DNA of 64,000 nt from an uncultured Bacteroidales bacterium (GTDB taxonomy: Bacteria; Bacteroidota; Bacteroidia; Bacteroidales; P3). The translations under genes and the position numbers were made by a program. The notes under the pieces are model-generated. The model saw only the letters and a list, made by a program, of their open reading frames with translations. It was not told the origin of the DNA and made no database searches. The stretch's first letter is position 1. Each line of letters begins with the position of its first letter. The stretch spans positions 1-64,000 of the forward strand of contig ONQD01000029.1 in NCBI GenBank assembly GCA_900319865.1, written 5' to 3'. Shown here one piece after another: positions 9,040-18,286 of the stretch.

Positions 9040-9732
9040 ATGAAAAATAGACATTTTGTCGCAAAGATGAAGATGGCAGACGTTGTGTCTGCCAATCATA
9101 CGTTGATATTGGCAATGCCGAGATTCGGCATATCTTTGGGATTCGGCGACCGCAGTGTGCAGGAAATATGTGCCCAGTACGGTCTTTCGGTGGATTTTGT
9201 GTTGCTTGTTTTCAACGTGTATACTTTTGATGACTATCTGCCTGACGACAATGCTTTGGAGACAACTGATTTCAGTATGCTGGTGCCCTATCTGAAAGCA
9301 TCGCACCGTTACTACCTGAATGAGCGGTTGCCCCATATCCAAAGGCATCTGGTGAGCGTGGTGAGTCATGCGGGCGAGAAATGCGGCAGGGTGCTAAAAG
9401 AATTTTTCACCAGCTATGAGAAAGAGGTGAGCGAGCATTTTGATTGTGAGGAGACGGAAGTGTTTCCCTATTTGCAGCGTCTGATGGCGGGCGATAAGCC
9501 CCAAAGGCCGATGTCAAATCATTTTGCCGAAGGACATACAGATTTGGTGGATAAGCTTTCGGATTTGGAGCAAATATTGTACAAATATATCCCAGGCGAC
9601 GACATTGCCGAGGAATTGAATGAGCTGGTGTTTGCTGTGCTGCAGCTGTCGTCCGACCTGCAGAAGCATGCTTTGATAGAGGAGAAGATACTGCTTCCTT
9701 ATATAAGCCAGCTTGAAAGGAGGAATCGTTGA
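9040..9732 (+). CDS. Hemerythrin domain protein
   Basis: About 230 residues. The N-terminal part has the conserved LILAMPRFGISLGFGD segment of Bacteroidota hemerythrin-like proteins. The hemerythrin four-helix bundle (about 90-225) shows the iron ligands H...HLVSVVSHAG, SEHFDCEETEVFPY, SNHFAEGHTDL and QKHALIEEKILLPY. Such di-iron proteins sense or repair damage by oxygen and nitric oxide. The start at 9040 fits homologues; it leaves almost no leader after the -7 element at 9028-9035. An in-frame ATG at 9013 lies before the promoter and is unlikely; 9067 is an alternative. The stop overlaps the next gene (TTGA). Confidence 0.85.
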   Translation: MKNRHFVAKMKMADVVSANHTLILAMPRFGISLGFGDRSVQEICAQYGLSVDFVLLVFNVYTFDDYLPDDNALETTDFSMLVPYLKASHRYYLNERLPHIQRHLVSVVSHAGEKCGRVLKEFFTSYEKEVSEHFDCEETEVFPYLQRLMAGDKPQRPMSNHFAEGHTDLVDKLSDLEQILYKYIPGDDIAEELNELVFAVLQLSSDLQKHALIEEKILLPYISQLERRNR

Positions 9733-10304
9733 CACCCAAGATTCAGATATTGGTGGTTGAGCCGTCGGATATTATAAGGGAAGGCTTGAAGGCATTGCTG
9801 GACGATGACTTTGTGATGCAGGCCCCCCTGCGTGATATTCCTGCCGACTTGCCCCAGCGACTGCCTCGCCTCCAACCCGACATATTGTTGATAAACCCAA
9901 CGCTGCTGAGCTCTTCGGCCAAGATGCAGCTGGTGGCTATCCAGCAGGCAAGGCCCAGTATGTCGATTGTTGCATTGGTCTATCAATATGTCGACGCCCG
10001 GCTGTTGCAACAGTTCAAGACGGTGTTGGATATACGGGAAAGCGGTAACAAGGTGTCTCAGTTGCTGCGCGACAGCTGCCAGAATGACACAGAGAGCAAC
10101 GAAGAGAATTACGAGTTGAGCGACCGTGAGTCGGAAGTGCTGGTGCTTGTGGCTCAGGGGTTGTGCAGCAAAGAGATAGCCGACAAGTTGAATATCTCGA
10201 TTCACACAGTCAATACACACAGGAAGAATATTACTCGAAAGACCGGTATCAAGTCGGTGGCCGGTTTGGCGGTATACGCCATGCTGCACAACATGGTGAA
10301 CTAA
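9729..10304 (+). CDS. LuxR-type regulator with a degenerate receiver domain
   Basis: 191 residues. The N-terminal half has a receiver fold (IQILVVEPSDIIREGL), but the strand that normally carries the phosphorylated Asp reads PDILLINPTLL, with no Asp, so phospho-signalling is unlikely. The C-terminal LuxR helix-turn-helix is intact (SDRESEVLVLVAQGL...SIHTVNTHRKNI). It starts with TTG overlapping the hemerythrin stop, so the two are probably translationally coupled and work together in a redox or NO response. This pairing is common in Bacteroidota. Confidence 0.85.
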   Translation: MTPKIQILVVEPSDIIREGLKALLDDDFVMQAPLRDIPADLPQRLPRLQPDILLINPTLLSSSAKMQLVAIQQARPSMSIVALVYQYVDARLLQQFKTVLDIRESGNKVSQLLRDSCQNDTESNEENYELSDRESEVLVLVAQGLCSKEIADKLNISIHTVNTHRKNITRKTGIKSVAGLAVYAMLHNMVN

Positions 10305-10329
10305 CAATAACTACCCGAAGACACTTGCT

Positions 10330-11523
10330 ATGGAAGCGACAGTAGAAAAGAAAGAACGGCTATGGAATGCTAACTACACGAAGGTGTGGGTGGCTAATTT
10401 TATGATATTCTTTTCGTTTATGTTGCTAACACCCCTGCTGCCCATCTATCTCAACCAGCGTTTTTCGGCCGACAATGATACGATAGGTATGGTGTTGTTC
10501 GGCTATGCGGTGATGGCTTTGGTGGCCCGACTGTTTTCGGGCTATGTGGTGGACAGTTTTCCCCGCAAGATGGTGCTGCTTATCAGTTTTACCGTCTTTA
10601 CCTTGTTTTTTGTGGGATATGTTGCAGCCGGGTCGTTGATGTTGTTTGCCATAGTGAGGACTGTTCATGGAATGCCTTTCGGTTTTACAACAGTAGCCAA
10701 CAGCACGGTGGCCATAGATGTGTTGCCTTCTTCGCGACGCACTGAGGGAATAGGACTATATGGATTGAGCAATAATCTGGCATCGGCCATCAGCCCGTCG
10801 ATAGCCATTTGGATATATACCACCACCCACAATTTTGACATTATTTTCTGGCTTGCCATGATAGTGGCCACACTGGGACTGCTGATAGACTGTACAGTGA
10901 AGACCCGCCCCAAGGAATTGGTCAAAAACAAACAACCCATATCTCTTGACCGTTTCTTCCTGATGAAAGGAGTAGGGGAGGCGGTGACAATGGTCTGTTT
11001 TGCGTTCAGCTATGGCGTGATGAGCACATATGTGGCCATCTATGGCAAGGAACGTTTGGGCATAGAAGGTGGTTCGGGTACCTTTTTTCTGCTACTCTCT
11101 CTAGGTTTGATTTTGTCGCGGTTGCAGGGCAACAAGGCTTTGCGCGAAGGCCGCATCACCTACAACGCCTCTATGGGTGTGTGCGTTTCGTTGATCGGCT
11201 ATCTGCTATTTGCAGCCCTTCCCAATGAGTTTGGTTATTATGGTGCAGCCTTGGTGATTGGTCTTGGCAACGGCCACATGTATCCGGCCTATCAGAATAT
11301 GTTTGTCAACTTGGCTCCACACAGCCAGCGGGGCACAGCCAACAGTTCCATTCTAGTGGCTTGGGATGTAGGTGTGGGATTGGGAATCCTGCTGGGCGGC
11401 GTACTGAGTAAGAATTGGGGCTACGGAGCCGCATTCTGGTCGGCATGGATTGTAAATCTACTGGGTTTCCTGGGCTATTGGATTTACGTGAAAGGCCATT
11501 TCCTGAAAGAGCGATTGAGGTAG
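10330..11523 (+). CDS. Major facilitator superfamily transporter
   Basis: 397 residues with twelve predicted hydrophobic segments, the loop motif GYVVDSFPRKMVLL between helices 2 and 3 (MFS signature D-x-x-x-R-[KR]) and a GFTTVANSTVAIDVLPSSRRTEGIGLY segment seen in drug/sugar-type exporters. The substrate is not predictable. It follows the LuxR gene by 25 bases and may belong to the same transcript. Confidence 0.85.
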   Translation: MEATVEKKERLWNANYTKVWVANFMIFFSFMLLTPLLPIYLNQRFSADNDTIGMVLFGYAVMALVARLFSGYVVDSFPRKMVLLISFTVFTLFFVGYVAAGSLMLFAIVRTVHGMPFGFTTVANSTVAIDVLPSSRRTEGIGLYGLSNNLASAISPSIAIWIYTTTHNFDIIFWLAMIVATLGLLIDCTVKTRPKELVKNKQPISLDRFFLMKGVGEAVTMVCFAFSYGVMSTYVAIYGKERLGIEGGSGTFFLLLSLGLILSRLQGNKALREGRITYNASMGVCVSLIGYLLFAALPNEFGYYGAALVIGLGNGHMYPAYQNMFVNLAPHSQRGTANSSILVAWDVGVGLGILLGGVLSKNWGYGAAFWSAWIVNLLGFLGYWIYVKGHFLKERLR

Positions 11524-11582
11524 CAATAAACATCAACAATAATAGATAGTAGTAATTTTTTAACGTATAAGGAGATTATAGT

Positions 11583-11945
11583 ATGAGTCCCGACATTGTA
11601 GGCACAATAGCCGCCATAGTGATTTTCGCTTCGTTTGTGTTGCGGGGCGAAACACAGATTCGTTTGGTGAATTTGGTGGGTTCCGTATTGTTTGTCTGGT
11701 ATGGCTATTCCATAGGCAACCACCTGTTCATGTTTATGTCTGTGGCCATCATACTGGTACACTGCTACCAGATATGGTATCGAATCAAAGAGTCGCGTTC
11801 GGCCAAGAAAATAGCCAAGGCGGAGCAGCGTGCAGCCAATGCGGAGGCCAAAGTTGACGAACAGAAGATTCAGCTTCAGAACCTGATGAACGGACAGAAT
11901 CAGCCCGAGGCGAATCAGATTAATTCCAATGATAGTAAACTATAA
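11583..11945 (+). CDS. YgjV-like small inner-membrane protein
   Basis: 120 residues. Three hydrophobic segments (about 5-20, 28-45 and 48-65) form a YgjV/PQ-loop-like membrane unit (FVLRGETQIRLVNLVGSVLF), followed by a charged coiled-coil tail (RSAKKIAKAEQRAANAEAKV). Function unknown. It is preceded by 60 bases of spacer after the MFS gene and followed at 12 bases by the polyferredoxin. Confidence 0.65.
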   Translation: MSPDIVGTIAAIVIFASFVLRGETQIRLVNLVGSVLFVWYGYSIGNHLFMFMSVAIILVHCYQIWYRIKESRSAKKIAKAEQRAANAEAKVDEQKIQLQNLMNGQNQPEANQINSNDSKL

Positions 11946-11957
11946 TAAGATACAGAC

Positions 11958-13418
11958 ATGTTACGCAAGGTAAGAATAGGGTTGGCCTGCCTGTTTTTTG
12001 TGGCCATCACGTTATTGTTTCTCGACTTCACGGGTGTGTTGCACCTTTATTTGGGCTGGTTGGCCAAAGTGCAGCTTCTGCCGGCGGTTTTGTCTCTGAA
12101 TGTGGCAGTAGTGCTCTTCTTTGTGGTAGTGACATTGCTTGTGGGACGAACCTATTGTTCGGTGATATGTCCATTCGGTGTAATGCAGGACATCTTCATC
12201 TGGATGGGTGGCAAATGGAAAAAGAACCGTTTTCACTACACTAAAGGATGGCCTTTGCTGCGTGTAGCTGTACTGGTTTTGTTTGTGCTGCTGATGGTGT
12301 TGGGCTTGAACGGTATAGCAATTCTTATAGCTCCTTATAGCGCCTATGGCCGCATTGCCACCAATCTGTTCCAGCCGATATATATGTGGCTCAACAATCT
12401 GTTTGCCTATTTTGCCGAGCGTGCCGATAGTTATGCATTCTACAGCGTGGACGTGTGGGTGAAGAGCGGAGTTACCTTGGCAGTTGCTGCTGTCACCTTT
12501 GTGCTGGTGGGCTTTGTCTCGTTCCGTTGGGGTAGGGTGTGGTGCAATTCGGTATGCCCTGTTGGCACAGTGCTGGGGTTCCTCTCCCGCTTTGCTTTAT
12601 TGAAACCGCGTATTGATACCAGCAAATGCAATGGTTGCGGCAAATGTGCCCGCAACTGCAAGGCACAGTGCATCAATCCCGTTGACCACACCATCGATGC
12701 CTCCCGTTGTGTGGCATGTATGGATTGTCTGGACAACTGCCGTCAACATGCCATCGAGTTCCGCAAAGGCAAGGCTGCTGTGGTGAACGATGATTCGGTT
12801 GACGCTTCGCGCCGCAAGTTTGTGGTCACTACCGCCGCCGTGGGTGCCGCGATGGCAGTGCAGGCACAGGAGAAGAAAGTGGACGGAGGTCTTGCTGCAT
12901 TAATCGACAAGAAAGTGCCCGAGCGTCAGGTACCCCTGAAACCATTTGGTGCCCAAAGTCTGAAGAACTTTTCAAGCCGTTGCACCGGATGTCAGCTCTG
13001 TGTGAGCGAGTGCCCGCAGCATGTGTTGCGTCCCTCTCAGAAACTCACCACTATGCTGCAACCCGAAATGGCTTTCGACCGCGGCTATTGTAAGCCCGGC
13101 TGCACCAAGTGCAGCGAAGTGTGCCCCGCAGGTGCTATCAAGCACATAGATGCTGCAGCCAAAAGCGCAATCAGCATCGGACATGCTATTACGGTGCCGC
13201 AGAACTGCCTGTTGGCACAAGGAGTGGAGTGTAATGCATGTTCACGTCATTGCCCCGCTGCCGCCTTGAGTGTGGTGAGCGATTCGGCTACAGGCCACAA
13301 CCGCATTGCTGTCAATGAGGCCCGTTGCATTGGTTGTGGAGCGTGCGAATACTATTGCCCTGTTCGTCCATTCAGCGCCATATATGTTGAGGGACGTGAG
13401 GCCCACACTACTGTGTAA
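11958..13418 (+). CDS. Membrane polyferredoxin (NapH/NosR-like) with an internal twin-arginine motif
   Basis: 486 residues. The N-terminal third has about four membrane helices and NapH-like cysteine pairs (YCSVICPFG; WCNSVCPVG). A ferredoxin pair follows (CNGCGKCARNC, CVACMDCLDNC). Residues 284-288 read SRRKF followed by a hydrophobic stretch, an internal Tat-type signal. The C-terminal third carries further 4Fe-4S clusters (CTGCQLCVSECP, CTKCSEVCP, CNACSRHCP, CIGCGACEYYCP). It probably moves electrons from the membrane to an exported acceptor, perhaps the reductase at 15832. The substrate is unknown. Confidence 0.85.
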   Translation: MLRKVRIGLACLFFVAITLLFLDFTGVLHLYLGWLAKVQLLPAVLSLNVAVVLFFVVVTLLVGRTYCSVICPFGVMQDIFIWMGGKWKKNRFHYTKGWPLLRVAVLVLFVLLMVLGLNGIAILIAPYSAYGRIATNLFQPIYMWLNNLFAYFAERADSYAFYSVDVWVKSGVTLAVAAVTFVLVGFVSFRWGRVWCNSVCPVGTVLGFLSRFALLKPRIDTSKCNGCGKCARNCKAQCINPVDHTIDASRCVACMDCLDNCRQHAIEFRKGKAAVVNDDSVDASRRKFVVTTAAVGAAMAVQAQEKKVDGGLAALIDKKVPERQVPLKPFGAQSLKNFSSRCTGCQLCVSECPQHVLRPSQKLTTMLQPEMAFDRGYCKPGCTKCSEVCPAGAIKHIDAAAKSAISIGHAITVPQNCLLAQGVECNACSRHCPAAALSVVSDSATGHNRIAVNEARCIGCGACEYYCPVRPFSAIYVEGREAHTTV

Positions 13419-13468
13419 GAAAAACAACTAACAAATCAATTAATAAACTTTATCAATTAGTCTAAACT

Positions 13469-14431
13469 ATGAGTAAAATACTTGATACGCTTAGCGTAGT
13501 GAAAACGGGCAAGTTTTGGAAAGAACTTGTAATTATGACCCTCGGTATGTTTGTGACAGCCGCGGCAGTATACTATTTTTTGGTGCCGAGCAAACTGATT
13601 ATCGGTACCATATCCGGTTTGTCTATCGTGCTGGATAATATCTTCCAGGCGGCAGGCATCCACATCGGACTTTCGGTCATCATCATGGCCATCAACGCTA
13701 TCCTGCTGATTCTGGCATGGGTGCTTATTGGACATGAATTCGGTGCCAAAACCGTTTATACGGCAATGATACTCGGTCCCCTGACCGATGTGTGGGATGC
13801 CATTCTTCCTTGGCAGAGCATCGCCAACGAGAACCTGGTTACTGGCACACCCTCTGTGATGGGCGACCCCTGGCTTGACCTTTGCTGCTTTGTGTTGCTG
13901 CTCAGTGCCTCGCAGGCTCTGATGTTCAGCATCAACGCTTCTACCGGCGGACTGGACATTCTGGCCAAGATTGTGAACAAGTATCTCCACTTCGACATCG
14001 GTACTTCCGTCAGCATCGCCGGTGCCATCATCTGCTGCACCGCCTTCTTCATCAATCCTTTCCGTATGGTTGTCATCGGTCTTATTGGCACTTGGATCAA
14101 CGGTCTTGTGGTCGACTATTTCACAGCTTCGCTCAACAACCGCAAACGTGTGTGCATCGTGTCGAAGGACTACGACCGTATCCGCCGTTACATCATCGAC
14201 GACCTCCATCGTGGTTGCACCCTCTATGAGGTCATCGGTGGCTATACCAACGAACGCAGCATCGAGCTCGAAGTGCTGCTCACCAAGGACGAGTTCAGCA
14301 ACCTGATGGCTTTCCTCAGAGATAACGAGATTGCTGCCTTCACCACTGCCGGCAACGTGAGCGAGGTGTATGGCCTTTGGACCAAACACAACAAGAAAAA
14401 ACAGATTAAAGAACACGCTGACAATAGATAA
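13469..14431 (+). CDS. YitT family membrane protein (DUF2179 C-terminus)
   Basis: 320 residues. Five to six membrane helices (about 20-190), including the SINASTGGLDILAKIVNKY segment characteristic of YitT proteins, then a soluble C-terminal DUF2179 domain (CIVSKDYDRIRRYIIDDLHRG, ending in an EVLLTKDEFSNLMAF region). The physiological role is unknown. A full-length open frame on the opposite strand is a coding shadow. Confidence 0.88.
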   Translation: MSKILDTLSVVKTGKFWKELVIMTLGMFVTAAAVYYFLVPSKLIIGTISGLSIVLDNIFQAAGIHIGLSVIIMAINAILLILAWVLIGHEFGAKTVYTAMILGPLTDVWDAILPWQSIANENLVTGTPSVMGDPWLDLCCFVLLLSASQALMFSINASTGGLDILAKIVNKYLHFDIGTSVSIAGAIICCTAFFINPFRMVVIGLIGTWINGLVVDYFTASLNNRKRVCIVSKDYDRIRRYIIDDLHRGCTLYEVIGGYTNERSIELEVLLTKDEFSNLMAFLRDNEIAAFTTAGNVSEVYGLWTKHNKKKQIKEHADNR

Positions 14432-14476
14432 CATATTGTTATAATTTAATTCGAACCCTCAATTATTATTGCCATT

Positions 14477-15787
14477 ATGAAGAAACCCGAACGCTACGAC
14501 AAGAGATTCCTTCCCATGCTGTGGATAGGATTGATTCTTTGGATTGGTTCTATGGCCATTATGTATTTCCTTGAGTCTACCGGCGAAACACCCTCGGGGC
14601 AGGAACGTCTCATGCAGATGTCCAAAGAGATGTTTCATACCATTCCTGTATTCACATTGTTGCTGCTCTGTTTCTTCCAACCCATATTGGAAGAGCTGAG
14701 TTTCCGTCTGTGGGGCGTTGGCAAGAAGTGGACCACCATTGTGTGCCTTGTGCTCATGTCCGTCTTCGTAACCAGCGAACTGAAGCTCTTTGGACTCATC
14801 TTCATAGTGGCATTCATCCTTGTATGGGTGTTTGTCCGAAACCGAGTGGCACAGGTCTGGATCAATACCATTATCACCTCTTTGGCCTTCTCGCTGAGCC
14901 ATATCTCCGGTTTTGGCGACTTCTCGTTGGGAATGGTCTTGGGCTTGGTCGACATTTTTGGTTTGGCATTGGTGCTTTGCTGGCTCACTATCAATATCAA
15001 TTTCTGGCTGGCTCCCCTCTTGCACGTGCTCAACAATAGTGTGAGCATACTGGTACCCATGTTGTTTGTCTCCGACCCTATCACCTCATCCCATTCCATA
15101 ACGGTTGGTCCTCAGGAAGTTTGCAGCTATCAAACCACAGTCGAACCCTTCCGCTATTTCGCCAATAATAGGGAGTTGATGTCGCAAGATGATGGGTCCT
15201 TGGGTCTATTCCCACCCGATACCACGGGCTTCGTTCTTGTGGGTGAACCCGCACAAATAGCTTGCAGGCTTGCCGCCAGGGCCGACAGCACTATGCAAAA
15301 CAACGTCGAATGGAAATACAACTACGATTGGCTGTCCAAGAATGCAGGTTTGGAAGAGCGTGTTGTCTTCCGTGTAAGCGACTATTCTAATCCCGACGGC
15401 AATTACGATTTCAACAATATATTCTACAACGGGTTGCTCGACGACTATATCCGCGATGTGTCCCGCCTCATTGGAGACACCATCGTGGCCGATACCACCG
15501 AAATCATGATCCAAGAGGTTTGGGTGGTATACGACGACGGGCGAGAGGAACTATTCACTTCCGATAGTCCTTCCAGTTTATGGTCAGAGGTGATGGAGGG
15601 TAAAGTGTTGCTCAGCAAACCTGTCGAAGAGAACGATTCCACAGTCACTATCCACTACTACGTTTACGATGACATCCACGCCTCACCGCTGCTCGATATG
15701 CGTTCCACTCTCCTCAATACATCGTCCCGCGACTACCGCATTGAGTACCGCGATTCGCACAAGGAAACATTTATCATTTTCAAGTAA
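14477..15787 (+). CDS. CPBP family intramembrane metalloprotease
   Basis: 436 residues. The N-terminal ~200 residues form a multi-helix membrane domain with the CPBP (CAAX protease/bacteriocin-processing) motif EELSFR near residue 72-77, followed by SLSHISGF and HVLNNSVSI, which carry the second and third metal-ligand histidines. The C-terminal ~230 residues are a soluble, probably extracytoplasmic region with no recognised family. Substrate unknown. It is separated by 44 bases from the Tat reductase gene. Confidence 0.85.
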   Translation: MKKPERYDKRFLPMLWIGLILWIGSMAIMYFLESTGETPSGQERLMQMSKEMFHTIPVFTLLLLCFFQPILEELSFRLWGVGKKWTTIVCLVLMSVFVTSELKLFGLIFIVAFILVWVFVRNRVAQVWINTIITSLAFSLSHISGFGDFSLGMVLGLVDIFGLALVLCWLTININFWLAPLLHVLNNSVSILVPMLFVSDPITSSHSITVGPQEVCSYQTTVEPFRYFANNRELMSQDDGSLGLFPPDTTGFVLVGEPAQIACRLAARADSTMQNNVEWKYNYDWLSKNAGLEERVVFRVSDYSNPDGNYDFNNIFYNGLLDDYIRDVSRLIGDTIVADTTEIMIQEVWVVYDDGREELFTSDSPSSLWSEVMEGKVLLSKPVEENDSTVTIHYYVYDDIHASPLLDMRSTLLNTSSRDYRIEYRDSHKETFIIFK

Positions 15788-15831
15788 CACAAAGAAACTA
15801 GCGGCTTAACGCCCTCAAATAATTTAGTAAT

Positions 15832-17262
15832 ATGGATCGTAGAGATTTTCTAAAAAGTATGGGTGCCGGGGTACTGGCCACGGCTGCCCTGGCCACCGGT
15901 TGCGACTCGCCCAACAAAACCAAAGCCGAGGGGTTTGCCTCTGGCGAGGTGCCAACCGACAAGATGACCTACCGCACGGGTACCCATGGCGAGAAAGTGT
16001 CGCTGTTAGGCTATGGTTGTATGCGTCTGCCTTCGACAGAGGACGGGAAAGACGGCAACCAAACTGAAGGCGATCTGGATCAGGACCGAATCAACGAGCT
16101 TACCGACTATGCCATAGCTCACGGCCTGAACCTGTTCGACACCGCTCCCCGCTATTGCAAAGCCAGGTCCGAGATTGCTATGGGCAAAGCGTTGAGCCGC
16201 CACCGCCGCGATGAATATCTCATCAGCACCAAGCTTTCCAATCAGAACCCCGCCCTTTGGAACCGCCAAGGGAGTATAGAGATGTTCGAGCAGTCGCTGG
16301 AACGTCTGCAGGTGGACTATCTCGATTTCTATATGCTCCATTGTGTCGGCCTCCCCGGACGCGACAAGGACGGGAACCAGGTATCGCCCCATGATGCCTT
16401 TATGCGCCGCTTCATCGACAACGGAATGCTCGAATGGCTGGTCGAACAGCGTGCCAAAGGCCGCATCCGCAACCTGGGATTCTCCTATCATGGTGATGTG
16501 AAGGTGTTCGACGAGGCTCTCGCCCTGCACGATAAAGTGCATTGGGACCACGTCCTCATTCAGCACAACTATGTCAACTGGCAGCATGCCGACTCCTTGT
16601 CCGACGACGGGAATGCCGACGCCGATTCCAAGTATCTGTATGGTGAGTTGGTGAAACGCGACATCCCGGTCTTCGTAATGGAGCCCCTTCTGGGTGGTCA
16701 GCTGGCCAATTTGCCCCAGTTTGCCGTCGACGAGCTCAAATCTCGCGCCCCCGAGCAGAGTCTTGCCTCCTGGGCTTTCCGCTTTGCCGGCACCATGCCC
16801 CGCATTCTCACTGTGCTCAGCGGCATGACCTATATGGAGCATCTGCAGGACAACCTCCGCACCATGTCGCCCCTCCATCCCCTCAACGACGAGGAAATGG
16901 AAACCCTCCTGGACATCGCCGAGCGCTATGCTGACTATCCTCTTGTGCCCTGCACCGGCTGCCAATATTGCATGCCCTGTCCTTATGGCATCGACATCCC
17001 GGGCAACTTTGCCCACTACAACAAGATGGTCAACGAGGGCAACCTGATAGAGATTGATGCCGATGCCACTTCCGAGGACCGTAAGGCCTACCGCGAGGCC
17101 CGCCGTGCTTTCATGGTCAGCTACAACCGCTCCATCGAACGCCAACGTCAGGCCGACCATTGCATAGGCTGCGGCCGCTGCCAGCACGAGTGCCCTCAAA
17201 GCATCAATATCCCGCAGAAGCTTGCCGACATCGAGGAGGCCGTTCGCAGTTACAGTGTTTAA
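15832..17262 (+). CDS. Tat-exported Fe-S aldo/keto reductase lipoprotein
   Basis: 476 residues. The N-terminus is a Tat signal (MDRRDFLKSMGAG, RR at 3-4) ending in a lipobox-like ATGC (C24). The middle is an aldo/keto reductase TIM barrel (GYGCMRLP, LFDTAPRY, YLDFYMLHC). The C-terminus adds a ferredoxin region (CTGCQYCMPCPYGI, CIGCGRCQHECP). It is immediately followed by tatA and tatC, so the translocase and its client are likely co-expressed. The natural substrate is unknown. Confidence 0.9.
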   Translation: MDRRDFLKSMGAGVLATAALATGCDSPNKTKAEGFASGEVPTDKMTYRTGTHGEKVSLLGYGCMRLPSTEDGKDGNQTEGDLDQDRINELTDYAIAHGLNLFDTAPRYCKARSEIAMGKALSRHRRDEYLISTKLSNQNPALWNRQGSIEMFEQSLERLQVDYLDFYMLHCVGLPGRDKDGNQVSPHDAFMRRFIDNGMLEWLVEQRAKGRIRNLGFSYHGDVKVFDEALALHDKVHWDHVLIQHNYVNWQHADSLSDDGNADADSKYLYGELVKRDIPVFVMEPLLGGQLANLPQFAVDELKSRAPEQSLASWAFRFAGTMPRILTVLSGMTYMEHLQDNLRTMSPLHPLNDEEMETLLDIAERYADYPLVPCTGCQYCMPCPYGIDIPGNFAHYNKMVNEGNLIEIDADATSEDRKAYREARRAFMVSYNRSIERQRQADHCIGCGRCQHECPQSINIPQKLADIEEAVRSYSV

Positions 17263-17280
17263 CCGTTCAAATTCAATGTT

Positions 17281-17469
17281 ATGAATATCCTTTTTATCGG
17301 TACTACCGAAATTATTATCATCCTCTTGGTGGTTCTGCTGCTTTTTGGCGGCAAGAAAATTCCCGAGTTGATGCATGGCGTGGGCAAGGGAGTTAAAAGT
17401 TTCAAGGACGGCATGAACGGCCTTGACGATGTGAAGAAAGACATAGAGGACGAGTCGAAGGACAAGTAG
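17281..17469 (+). CDS. tatA: Twin-arginine translocase subunit TatA
   Basis: 62 residues: one N-terminal membrane helix ([12 protein letters not shown]), the FGGKKIPEL hinge, an amphipathic helix ([11 protein letters not shown]) and an acidic tail. It forms the Tat pore with TatC at 17498. It lies 18 bases after the Tat-signal reductase gene. No separate tatB is seen, as usual in Bacteroidota. Confidence 0.95.
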   Translation: MNILFIGTTEIIIILLVVLLLFGGKKIPELMHGVGKGVKSFKDGMNGLDDVKKDIEDESKDK

Positions 17470-17497
17470 AACCCGTCTCTTTTCTTTCCTGCTGTCA

Positions 17498-18253
17498 ATG
17501 GACTTTTGGGGTCATCTCGACGAGTTGCGTGCTTCTATCGTCAAAATCATTGTGGCGGTGTTGGTGGCCGGTATTGCCGCTTTCTGCTGCAAGGATTTAC
17601 TTTTCTCGGTGGTGATGGCTCCCAGCCGCGACTCTTTTATCACCTATCGTCTCTTTTCCCGCCTCACCGGGCATGCCAGCCGTTTCAGTGTCGATCTCTT
17701 CAATCCCGAGCTGGCGCAACAGTTCATTGTCCACATGCGTGTGGCCCTCTGGATGGGGCTGTTGGTGGTTTCTCCCTATGTGATTTATTTGCTCTACCGT
17801 TTTGTGGCGCCCGGACTTTATGCCCACGAGCGCCGCTATGCCGTGCGTGCTGTGGGCAGCGGCTATGTCATGTTCATATTGGGTGTGGCGCTCAATTATT
17901 TTCTCATCTTTCCGCTCACGTTCCGTTTCCTGGGCACCTATCAGGTCTCGCCCGATGTGCCCAACCAGATAGCCCTCACCTCCTACATCGACATCCTCCT
18001 CATGCTCAGTTTCCTGTTGGGTGTGGTGTTCGAGATACCCGTCCTTGCTTGGCTTCTGGCCAAAATGTCTGTGCTCACCCCCCGCTTCCTTACGCGCTAT
18101 CGCCGCCATGCGGTGGTGGTGGCTCTCATCCTTGCCGCCGTCATCACGCCCACGGGCGATGCCCTCACCCTCTCGCTTGTAGCCTTGCCCGTTTATGCCC
18201 TCTACGAGGTCAGCATCCTCGTGGTTCGCCGCACTATGGCAGCCCATAAATAA
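17498..18253 (+). CDS. tatC: Twin-arginine translocase subunit TatC
   Basis: 251 residues with six membrane helices. The family marks are FWGHLDELR at the N-terminus, the GLYAHERRY loop (usually containing the L..E..... region), and the conserved FEIPVLAWLLAKM segment. TatC recognises the twin-arginine signal. Adjacent to tatA (28-base gap). Confidence 0.94.
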   Translation: MDFWGHLDELRASIVKIIVAVLVAGIAAFCCKDLLFSVVMAPSRDSFITYRLFSRLTGHASRFSVDLFNPELAQQFIVHMRVALWMGLLVVSPYVIYLLYRFVAPGLYAHERRYAVRAVGSGYVMFILGVALNYFLIFPLTFRFLGTYQVSPDVPNQIALTSYIDILLMLSFLLGVVFEIPVLAWLLAKMSVLTPRFLTRYRRHAVVVALILAAVITPTGDALTLSLVALPVYALYEVSILVVRRTMAAHK

Positions 18254-18286
18254 TTGTCCTTATCGTTTTTATAATCCCGCTTCTAT

